This document shows positions 13,241-22,929 of a DNA stretch of 64,000 nt, piece by piece. Numbering within the stretch: position 1 is the first letter of the stretch; each line of letters opens with the position of its first letter. Position numbers and translations under genes: made by a program. The notes below the pieces were generated by a model. That model was not told where the DNA came from. It searched no databases and worked only from the letters and a program-made list of their open reading frames with translations. This DNA is from Carallia brachiata (taxonomy: Eukaryota; Streptophyta; Magnoliopsida; Malpighiales; Rhizophoraceae). The DNA is taken from assembly GCA_021464245.1 (NCBI GenBank), contig JADCRB010000006.1, positions 2,249,621-2,313,620 on the forward strand, read 5' to 3'.

Positions 13241-14177
13241 TATCGAAACACTATTGAACATGAATGAGTCTTTCTTAAGTTACATTGTTGGGTTTTGAGT
13301 GAGTCTCTCCCTTACCCGAGTCTTTCTTTAATTCAACTGCAGTGTTAATAAGTTTAAAACTAATACTGTATTCACACTTAAATTTCTTTTTTATTTTAAA
13401 ACCTAACATTGTATTCACACTTAAATTTCCTTTTTATTTTAAGGGAAGTGTTATCGCAGAGATTTGAACTTAAATTAATATTGAGAGAAGTACGTCAAAT
13501 CACCACTAAATTACTACCTCTACTAATGAAGATAATAAAATAAAATGAGCAAATATATATACTACTATTTTTTTAACCTGCTTTACGTAAAATTGATTTA
13601 TTTAAAGAAAACATTTATTGTAATAAAATAATCAAGTATATTGTCTCAGATTACATGTAGTAACATTTATGATTCAACGTACCACCTAAATTAGTAGTCT
13701 GATTAGTGATCTGACATATTTTTTATTGTATTAACTCAAATTTGAGTCACAAAAGCTGCACCATTTCAAGCTAAGAAACTTTTACTTCGAGCGCTGTTGA
13801 TTTCAGACTCGTTAATATCCAGGTCAGGTGTATGAGAGATCCATTAGAGTCAAACAGTACTTAAGTAGTGGATTCTTCTTATGAGAGAGATCAAATGAAG
13901 GTATCAATGAGTACCCCTAATCTTAGCTAATAAATGTAATGATCCGCATATCGCTAATATATATTTTTTTTTATAAAAAAATTTTTATGATTCAACGTAG
14001 CTAGAAAAGGTTGTCACAATGAATTTTAGTTTTCATTTTCAAGAATTGGACAGATACTTTTTGTCGGTATTCGTGAATATTTCAAATTGTTTGTATCGAA
14101 AAAGTCTATTTGAAAACCACTCATTCATGTTAATGCATAAAAATGGTCTATCTAAATAAAATAAAAATAAATACACT
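13241..14177. other. Intergenic AT-rich DNA, no gene seen
   Basis: No supported gene, RNA or complete repeat. Two short near-copies of a sequence around ACTTAAATTTCTTTTTATTTTAA lie at about 13374-13442. Confidence 0.5.
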
Positions 14178-14402
14178 TAGAAGCAGTTTTTCAGTGGTAA
14201 GTCGATGTGTTTTGATACTGTAAGACTTAGGTTCGAGTCTCAGTCCCTGTATTCTTTCTAACTGCAAATGTTAGGTTCTATTTATGAGTAATGAGTGTGA
14301 TACGACGTCGATTCTAAATTTGGCAATCACTATAATCTCTAGTAACGGAGCCCTGTTCAACCCTAATAGTGTTCAAATAGTGGATTTGTCTTTTTAAAGG
14401 TG
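14178..14402 (+). mobile_element. tRNA-derived SINE-like element
   Basis: The 5' part resembles a tRNA gene: TCAGTGGTAAG near 14191 looks like box A, and GGTTCGAGTCTC at 14230 fits the box-B consensus for RNA polymerase III. The body then runs through CAATCACTATAATCTCTAG to a tail GTGGATTTGTCTTTTTAAAGG. The 2300-2525 element is a second, more diverged copy of the same body and tail. No A-tail or target duplication could be confirmed. Confidence 0.55.
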
Positions 14403-14799
14403 ATTGAATGAGGTAGACAAAAATGAGTGTTATTCGAATCTCGACCCACAGATGCGATGACTAAAATACCTTCTATGTTATTTTTTTTCTTTTAAAATAA
14501 ATAAATATATAAAATAAAGGAAAAGTTGTATAGCCGGACAAGAAGTTGCCAGAAGATCTTTTGAAACTGCAACTTGTTGGATTCATTGTGTAATCAGTTG
14601 GATTAATTATGCAACAAAAAGATAATAATTTTTTTCCCCTGTTTAGTTGCACTTGTAATGAAGACAGTTGTACAATAAATCCAATGAGTTACATTCCGAA
14701 AAATTTTTCGGTTAATTTCTCCGACCATATCACAAGACCCATAAAATAAAATAAAAATAGACAAAATGACTTAGTTATATGTAAATACTAAAAGTATAT

Positions 14800-15725
14800 T
14801 TAGTACGCAGAGTAAATAGTGTAATATATGATAGTCTAGACTAACATGTTATAGGATAGGCTAGACTACTAGTATATATTACGTTTGGATAATATTAAAT
14901 AGTACAAAATAGTTATCATATCTCATATTTAGAAGGTATGAGATAAAATAGTATATTACATCTAAATGACTTTTTTACGCTTAGAGATAATGAACTTATA
15001 TTTAATATTAATTTTAATATTTTTATCAAAAAATAAGTAAAATTAAGCAATAAAATTAATATCTATTTTACATGTCATTATATATTCTACCGTTTATAAA
15101 TTTTCAAATTTTTATAAAAAATATTTTTGAAAATTGAGCATTAAATAAATATTAATTTTAATGCTGCACAATCTCCTACAGCAGCACATGTTGCTTTTAC
15201 ATCTTCTATGTAGTGGAGAGCGGCCACAAACAACTTCAATGAAGCTAGCATAATTGGCGAGGAAATCTAGTGGAGGGGGAAGGGTATTGGCAAAGAAGGA
15301 GCTGAGAGGGAGGAGAGAGAAAGAAAAGATAGAATGGAATGTGAGAGAGAGAAAGTGAAGGGACGAGAGAGAAAGAAAATAGAGAAATGAGAAGTGAGAG
15401 GAGAGAGGGAAGGAGGAGAGAGAGGAAAGAAGAGAGAGAAGTGATTTTTTAATTTTATATTAATTTTTTAAAAATATTAAAAATTTATTTTAATTAAAAG
15501 GATATATTAGTAAATATATAATTTGTCAATACTAGTATATGATATGAGATAGACTAGTCCATTGAGGTTAGAGAGATAGTATTACTCCATATAAATAGAA
15601 TTGTAAGCCCACATTAGCCTATCTTATGCCTAACCTATTAAGCTACCAAATACAAATTAATGTGAGATAGTTGACTTTTATTTTATACAAATCTATCCTA
15701 TATCATTAAATAAATGCACCCTAAT
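14800..15725. mobile_element. Possible non-autonomous element with a purine-rich core
   Basis: Flanks share loosely inverted words (TATAGGATAGGCTAGAC near 14853 against AGCCTATCTTATGCCTAACC near 15617). The core from about 15285 to 15445 is an almost pure-purine GA-rich tract on the plus strand. The right edge reversed reads GGGTGCATTTATTTAATG, like an element end. No transposase, clear terminal repeat or target duplication was found, so this is tentative. Confidence 0.25.
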
Positions 15726-16149
15726 TGACTATTTCACTTGATTACTGATATGAGTTGGCAAAATGTTCAGATGAATAACAACACAATAGTTTTTTAAATT
15801 GTGGACAAAACCAAACAATTGTTTGTTTGTCTTAAAAGTAAAAACTAAAGAAAATGTCAAAAGTCCCTAAATTCCAATAAATCAGCCACTCTTCCACTAT
15901 ATTGATTATAATATAAATAGTTCCAAAAGTTGTATTTTTTGCATTGCGAGCTTAATTATAATGAAGGAAAGGCATACGAATAACAATAAAAACTTAATAG
16001 TTGCAAGTTGTGAGAAAATTGCAAAAATTGAAATAAAAACATCTACATCTACATGAAATTCATAACAATTTCATTCTTAATGTCCTAGCAAATCACAAAA
16101 ATTGCTTATATTCCATTAATTATGTAAAAAAAAGCATAGATTCACAACA
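15726..16149. other. Intergenic AT-rich DNA
   Basis: No gene or structured repeat is visible between the possible element on the left and the retroposon that begins at 16159. Confidence 0.5.
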
Positions 16150-17267
16150 TCTACATGTCTTTTTTTTTTTTATCGAAACAAAACTGTTGTATTACTATAA
16201 TGTGATTTCGTATCTGACTGACACGAGATGTTAGGAAAACCTGCACAAAGTAGGACAAAGAGCTGGCCAAAATAGCCTACATCTAATAAGGTAATAAGGA
16301 CCATAAACTAACTGGGCTCGAAGTCTAATTATACCAATCCTTCTAACGAGGGAGCAAATCAAAACGAAGCCCGACCTACTAACACTAAGGTCTCAGATAG
16401 ATTGAACTTGTTTGGACAAAGTTGCCTATGGTAGCATCAACTGCATTTCGGCAGACCTACTACGGAAACCAACCAGGTAAGCTAGACGACGATTGCCTTT
16501 GGCACTAACCTACAGAAACACATAAACTGAACATAAATATAATATAGCGCCAATCATAAAGATCAACCTCCATACACATCAATTCACTTAACCCAAAAGG
16601 AACTACAGTGGCCCTACCCATCGGAAATAGAAACAAACGACGGAAGGGGGGGGGGCGCAGCTCCGACGGCGACCTGGGTGGTAGCAACTTTAATGTTGAA
16701 GTTTACAACATCAACAACTTCAGAGATGGCTCGACGAAACCGGTGGCAACAAGATCTTCAACAGCACTGGTGATGATGAGGTCGTCGATGACGTGTACAA
16801 CACTTGCACCACTTGTCAAGGCTTCGAGTGCAACACTGGCTGCTCCATATGTAGCAACCGAGACGACGACATTTGCGGTGGCTGGCACGACGTCACCTTC
16901 ACCGGCGGTGGTTGGCACAGGGCGTTGTCATGGAAAGGTAAAAATGAAGACATTCCCGAGGAGAGGCTGAATCTACTGGCAGAAGAGCCATGTGAAACTA
17001 TTGTCGAGCTAAATCTACAAAAATGCCAAACTAACACACCAAAAAAAAAAAAAAACGAAGCAAAAGAGGGCTTAGGTAGCAGCATGGAAGGGACACCAGA
17101 GACTAAAAGAAAGGCGAAGGGAGAGAAGAGGAGAAAGAGGAGAGTGTTTGGCTGGCAGTAGTGGCTGCTGATATGGAGAGGGCTTGGAGTGAGTTGTAGA
17201 GAAAGAGAAAAAAAAAAAAAAGGAGGGAGTCTTTCCCTCCACCTCAAGTATATAACTCTCTACATGT
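16150..17267 (-). mobile_element. Poly(A) retroposon copy A, minus strand, with target duplication
   Basis: The insertion (16159-17258) is flanked by a perfect 9-bp duplication, TCTACATGT, at 16150-16158 and 17259-17267. On the minus strand it starts with a CT-rich leader, and ends with a conserved ...TTTCGAT followed by an A-tail, seen as poly-T at 16160. These are hallmarks of target-primed reverse transcription. It is homologous to copy B (17527-18659) along its length, in opposite orientation. No reverse transcriptase is encoded, so it is non-autonomous and presumably moved by a LINE. A small Ala/Val-rich frame at 16703-16918 (minus) is shared with copy B. Confidence 0.8.
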
Positions 17268-17514
17268 AATTTAATGTAACAATATTTCAAGTATTATAGT
17301 TATTCTATGATGGAATAGGTTAGTGATAACATAAGTAAAAAAGACTCGTGAAAAAATAGATAACAGAGTTGATAAAAAAATGGTTAGGATAATATGCGTA
17401 CATATAATTGGCATACTAGAAAGTGGAAATTTAGAAGTAATTGACCTAACTTGTTGTAATAACAAAACCATAGAGAAGAGAAATATGCAAGATTGAAGTT
17501 GGATCAATCAAAGG
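17268..17514. other. Spacer between the two head-to-head retroposons
   Basis: About 250 bases of unique AT-rich sequence separate the 5' ends of the two oppositely oriented copies. In an RNA read across both, this would be the loop of a long hairpin. No gene is seen. Confidence 0.6.
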
Positions 17515-18671
17515 GAAAATATAAAAAGGCTCAAAAGGCTCTCTTTCTTTCTTTTCTCTCTCTACAACTCTCTCCAAGCCCTCTCCTTACCAGCGCCTGA
17601 TTTCTAGTTGACGGTGGTGGAAGACGTTGGCCTTCCACCATCGCCGGCTAGACACTTTCTTCTTCATTTTTTTCTCTTTCTCCACCTTTCTCCTAGTCTC
17701 TGGTGTCCCTTACATGTTACCACCTAAGCCCTCTTTTGGTTTGTTTCTTTTACTTTTTTCGGTGTGTTAGTTTGGCTTTTTTGCAAATCTAGCTCCATAA
17801 CGGCTTCACACGGCCCTTCTGCCACTGGATTCAGCCTCCCCTCAGGGTTGCCTTTATTTTCGCCTTTCCAAGAGTCTTCTTCGGCGACGATGCCGCTGTG
17901 CTAGCCGCCACCAATGACAACCACTCCATGCCAGCCACCGTGAACGCCACCATCTCGATTGCTGCATATGGAGCTATCGGTGCTGCACTCGAAGCCTCGA
18001 CAAGTGGTGCAAGTGCTGTCCACGTCGCCGACGACCTTGTTATTACTAATGTTGCAAGAGATCTCGTCACTGCTGGTGCCGCCGAGGACATCTCTGAAGC
18101 TGTTGATGCTGCAGACTCCAACACTAAAGTTGCTGCCGCCTGCACCGCCGCCGACACTATCACCCCTTCTACTGTTTGTTTCTGTTTCTGATGTGTAGGG
18201 CCACTGTAGTTCCTTTTGGGTTAAGTGGATTGACGTGTATGGAGGTTGCTCTTTAGGATTGGCGTTGTGTTATATTTATGTTCAGTTTATGTGTTTCTGT
18301 AGGTTAGTGTTGAAGAAAATCGGCGCTTGGCTTACCTGATTAGTTTTTGTAGTAGGTCCATTGAGGTATGGTTGTTGCTGCCATAGGCAAATTTGTCTGA
18401 GCAAGTTCGATTTATTTGATACCTCAGTGTCTGGTAGGTTGAGCTTCGTTTTGGTTTGTTCCCTCATCAGAGGGTTTGGTCTAATTGGGCTTCGGGCCCT
18501 CTTAATTTGTGGTCTTTGTGAACTTTTCATATGCAAGCCATATTGGCCAGCTCTTTCTCCTACTTTATGCAAGTTTTTTTGACGCCTTCGTGTCCGTCAG
18601 ATGTACAAAATCACATTATAGTAGTGCAACGGTTTCACTTCGATCAAAAAAAAAAAAGAGAAAATATAAAA
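17515..18671 (+). mobile_element. Poly(A) retroposon copy B, plus strand, with target duplication
   Basis: The insertion (17527-18659) is flanked by a perfect 12-bp duplication, GAAAATATAAAA, at 17515-17526 and 18660-18671. It starts CT-rich (CTCTTTCTTTCTTTTCTC) and ends ACTTCGATC plus an A-tail at about 18646-18657. It matches the reverse complement of copy A through the leader (CCAAGCCCTCTCC, TAGTCTCTGGTGTCCCTT), the Ala-rich frame (17898-18191), and the 3' end (CAAAATCACATTATAGTAGTG). Copy B has an extra block near 17595-17680. No reverse transcriptase is present. Separate target duplications show that A and B inserted independently. Confidence 0.82.
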
Positions 18672-19812
18672 GATAGCGGAAGAATGTGAGACTATTTACA
18701 TGGAAGCACAAGAGAAATATGTGGCAATAGTTAACCAAAAAAAAAAAAAAGAAACAACCAACTCATTTGCCCAACAACATGAACACAGTGACAAATAGTA
18801 TAATATATAAGGTAGCAAAGAAAGAGATCTCCATAACAATAATAAGTGCAACAGTTTCACAAAACCTATAGAGTTGATGAATAACAAAAACTTAAGATAC
18901 AAATAAATGGTCAATAATAGTTTAAGACTATGAAATAGCTATGCGTGTTAAAAAAAAAAGGGAATACATATGCCATATAAATAACTTTACCCTTCCATAT
19001 TTCGCTGCAATAACTTTTATTATTCGATATTTACTTCATGGGCAAAAATGGGAGAAGAGCATTGAATTATTGACATATAAATAGATAACTAGTCTAAATA
19101 CCTGCACTACCCACGATTGGTAATTGTTTTCTTTTAATTAATATTGTTAAGTGTTTTTTAAGAAGTTGTAATGAATCATTAAGTGCATTTTTTTGTTGTT
19201 TTATGTTCAACTTTTCGTTTATGAGCAATGCTTGCAAAACTCACTAATGTAGGTACTTTGAATTCAATTTGTGCTGTATATTTATTTTTTCTTTTAGTGT
19301 CTTTTATTTAATTTTTGAATTTTGTCAAAACTCACCATTTTGAGGACAACTTAATTTTTCCAATTTATACTTGTGAAGAATTTCAATTGTTATCAAGCTA
19401 CCTAAGTTTTTTTTTTTTTTTTTTGTATATAATAGCTACTGGCCTATTGCGTTGTAACTTATGTTTGTTGAATAATTAAAGCTGAATTATCAATAACATA
19501 AATGGAAGGCAGACAAATTGTATCAAAAGTGGTAATTTCAATCCTATTTTCTTTCATGCAATTAATTTGATTTATAATTTTAGAATGTTAGGATTTTTCT
19601 AGTCAATTTACGAAGTCTTTTATTTATTTATTTTTACATATTTAAGACTATAGTATATTTTATCATTTTATTAAAATAAGCACTATTTTTAGTTATATTC
19701 AAAGTTATTTAAATATTTAGACGACGGTGACAAGGCTATGGATGAATTTATGGCGGAATCTATTTGTACTTACCTAATAAGGTGAGCAAAACAAACACGC
19801 TGTATAAGGGAC
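18672..19812. other. Intergenic AT-rich DNA, no gene seen
   Basis: Short open frames have no recognisable protein character. Poly-T and poly-A runs lie at 18737, 18949 and 19407. No terminal repeats were recognised. Confidence 0.55.
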
Positions 19813-20020
19813 TGTAGGGAAATGCAAGACCCAAAACGGGGAGAACTTTGAATAGGGTCTGATTAAGTAATATAGAAGTGAGTTTTCACACCACATCTTA
19901 ACTCAAAATTTTAAGGTATTGGGAATATGAGTCCTTATCACTTATAAGTTACTTATAGTTCCGTTTCATTTCCAATGCGAGATATTTCTAACACAACAAC
20001 TCACATATAACGTTATAACA
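19813..20020 (-). repeat. 3' LTR of the TRIM
   Basis: Direct repeat of 20245-20453. On the minus strand it follows the polypurine tract and is therefore the 3' LTR. Confidence 0.88.
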
Positions 20021-20244
20021 ATCTCTCCCTCAAGTGCGAGTCTCTCCATATTGCGCCTACTTTGCTTGAATGCGCCCACTCTATCAAGCCCAATAGTGAG
20101 TAGTTGAGAGCAGGACTGTTGAGCCTTAATCTGGAGTCATCACCATGCCGAATACTCTAAGAACCAAACTGAGTTATGCAGGGCTAGCATCTATAAGAAC
20201 TAATGTGCATCATCATCCTTTGTCGAAGAGGCTCTGATATCACT

Positions 20245-20453
20245 TGTAGGGAAACGCAAGAACCCAAAACAGGGAAAACTTTGAGTAGGATTCGAGTAAG
20301 CAACATAGAAGTGGGCTTTGACACCGCATCTTAACCCAAAACCTTAAGGCATTGGGAATATAGGTCCTTATCACTTATAAGTTGCTTACACTTCCATTTT
20401 ATTTTGGATGTGGGATATTTTTAACACAACAACTCACATATAACATCCTAACA
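20245..20453 (-). repeat. 5' LTR of the TRIM
   Basis: Direct repeat of 19813-20020. On the minus strand it is followed after two bases by the initiator-Met primer-binding site, so it is the 5' LTR. Confidence 0.88.
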
Positions 20454-20834
20454 GAGATAATAGGGTAACTGGTTGTTTAACGAAAGAACCGGTTGCCTCT
20501 TTGTTTTTTTTTTAAACTTTTTTTTCCCTTTGTTCAACATGTGCAACTCTTTTCTCTTTGCCCACCTTTTTTTTTCAGTTTTTTTATTTTACCCTTCTCT
20601 AATGTGTGCAACAATTGTTTTTTTTTCTTTGAAGCTGCATGAAAAACCTTTATTTTTTTTTTCAGGAAAGCGTGTTATATCGCTAATTTTTTTCCCTCAA
20701 GTTTATTGTATGTTGTAAGTGGATTTAAAATATTTCGTTATATTAATACTTTTATTACATAACATAGACATGCATGTAGAATTTCCTTTGAATATAAAAT
20801 AAAAAAATCAAAATTATATGATTTTTTTAAAAAT

Positions 20835-21395
20835 AAAATTTTAGTACTTCCACTCAAATTTTTAAAATTATGTACAAATACTAAAAATTTTAGTGGAAGT
20901 AAACTCAAATTTTAAGTAATTCTACTCTAATTTTTAGTTTTCAACACTAACTACTTAAAATTTTGAAATAATGTATAAATATTTAAAATTTAAGTAGCAG
21001 TAGACTCAAATTTTTAGTATTTTTGCTTAAATTTTTAGTTTTGAGCATATAGCTACTCAAAAAATACTCAAAATTCAAGTAAACATAGACTCGAATTTTT
21101 AGTACTTTTACTCAAATTTTTTAAATTGTACACAACTACTTAAAATTTGAGCAGTAGTCAACTTAAATTTTTAGCACTTTTACTCAAATTTTTAGTTTTG
21201 AGTACCTAGCTATTTAAAATTTTAAAATTATGTACAAATACTCAAAATTTGTGTAGAAGTAGACAGTACTTCTACAAAAATTTTTAGTTTTATACACCAA
21301 TTACTCCAAATTTTAAAATTATGTATAAATACTTGAAATTTAAGTACAATTAGACATTTTTTTAGTTTTGAACACTTAATTGCTCAAATTATATT
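20835..21395. repeat. AT-rich degenerate tandem repeat, unit about 80-100 bp
   Basis: The words ACTCAAATTTTTAGTTTTGAG and AAAATTATGTACAAATACT recur about every 80 to 100 bases, with roughly six diverged units (TAGTTTT landmarks near 20934, 21034, 21196, 21284 and 21363). Units are variable in length. There is no coding frame. It looks like a decayed minisatellite or the body of an unrecognised repeat. Confidence 0.65.
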
Positions 21396-22929
21396 ATTGT
21401 CATTACATTGTGATTTTGAGAAAAAGTAATTTTAAAAAATATTCATCAAAAATTTTTTTGCAGCTTGGTATTATTTTATGCATAACCATCATTTTTTTAA
21501 CCTAAGATAAAAAAAATGCTTTGGAATTTTATTTTTTTATTATAAAATCATTTTGGATTCTTGATGCATGGACTAAAAATTAATTTAATCGTATATTTGC
21601 TCTCCTAATATAGATGCTTATTAAATTGCGACAAAAAATTATAAAAAAATTGGGAAAAAAATCAAAACGTTTGTATATTAAAACGCAAGTTCTTAGACGT
21701 ATTACAAGTCAAATTGCAAGTCGATTAACTCAAACTGTTAAGTTAGTTTCAATTTTTATGAGTATTGATATCATAAATACATATATTGTATGAGTTTAAT
21801 CTTTGTATAAACAAACGAAGAGTATTGTCATTGTGTTATGATTTATTTTTAAAAAATGTTAAAAAATTCATAAAATATAATTCAATAGCTTAATATTATT
21901 TTGTGAAAAACTATCTTTTTTTTTTTTTAACAAAATGAGGTAATAACATATAAATGCTATCAAAATTTTTTTCCCATAGTATAAAATCATTCTTGAATCA
22001 CGAGACATGCTTAAAGTCTAAAAATTAATTTGTTTGTGTTTTGTTCTCCCAATATAAATTTTATTTATTTAATTATGATAATTTATGTTTAAAAAAGTCG
22101 AAAAAACAAACTAAAATATCACAACGTAGTACATGGTGCACTTAATTTTTTCGTATTATGGCAGTGACATGAAGTGGAGTTTTCAAAGTTGAATTTGCAG
22201 TTGAGGCAATACCAAATTTATAGGAAAAATAACATATAGCATATTGTAGTATGCGTTTAATGCAAACGACAAATCGAGTTATAAGAATTTATAGAAAACA
22301 TATTGAGACTAACGACAGTTAGTCTTGATTGATGGAATATATGAAATGACCAAAACAATCCCATATATATACATATTCTTTAGCCTCTTTCCAGAACCCT
22401 ACCCAATCATTTCTAACATTCTTCATTTTCTCTCCCCAATCCTGGAACCCAAACGGCAAAAAGATCAAAAAAACCTTCCTATTCCCACGATTTCTATTGT
22501 TTTGGCTTGATTACTCTATAAAATCGTAAGTTTTTAGTTTATTAATGGTTTTTCTATTTTTTGGCTTGTTTTGTATTTTGTGAACGTGGGGCTGCTAGGT
22601 TTGGCTATTTGTTTGATTTTCATAATCCCTATTCCTGTGTTGGTTTTTCTTTGGTCCATCATTGTTGAATAAGGAGTTAGTGGTCCATTTGTGAGTTGTT
22701 TATGTCCTTATCGATAGTCTCATTCAATTGATCTAGGGTTTGGCTAAAATAGTGGTTGTGCTTGTCTATTAGCGTTGGAAAGTTCGATTATTTGATTTAA
22801 AAACTTGTTTGAAACATGTTTTTGTCTCTAATTGTAATAATTAGTGCGATGGTCCAACTATGTTCGATTACTTTAGGGTTTTACTGTTTTTTCCTTTTTT
22901 GCTCAAACGTTTATAAATTTTTAATTTCT
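21396..22929. other. AT-rich flank and possible 5' part of the MULE gene
   Basis: The stretch 21396-22300 is AT-rich with no gene. From about 22370 the sequence becomes leader-like, with a C/T-rich segment at 22380-22460, and a frame ending near 22510. This could be the 5' UTR and first intron of the transposase remnant that follows. I could not find matching terminal inverted repeats here and beyond 26000. Confidence 0.35.

Larger units (their letters stand above)
19813..20453 (-). mobile_element. TRIM (miniature LTR retrotransposon), minus strand
   Basis: Two direct repeats of 208 and 209 bp (19813-20020 and 20245-20453) flank a 224-bp interior. Read on the minus strand, each LTR starts TGTTA and ends CCCTACA. 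Two bases after the 5' LTR is TGATATCAGAGCC, one mismatch from the primer-binding site for initiator tRNA-Met (TGGTATCAGAGCC), at about 20230-20242. Just before the 3' LTR is a purine tract, GAGGGAGAGAT (20021-20031), a good polypurine primer. There is no coding capacity, which fits a TRIM. Flanking pentamers GGGAC and GAGAT may be a decayed target duplication. The LTRs differ at many sites, so the insertion is old. Confidence 0.9.

Noticed and set aside
14225..14245. Functional tRNA gene at the GGTTCGAGTCTC motif
   Set aside because: Only the promoter-like boxes are present. There is no cloverleaf with paired acceptor stem, and the downstream sequence is shared with a dispersed copy, so SINE-like is the better reading.
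16608..17161. Cys-rich and Ala-rich plus-strand frames (16608-16970, 16793-17161)
   Set aside because: They lie on the antisense strand of retroposon copy A, differ between the copies, and lack domains.
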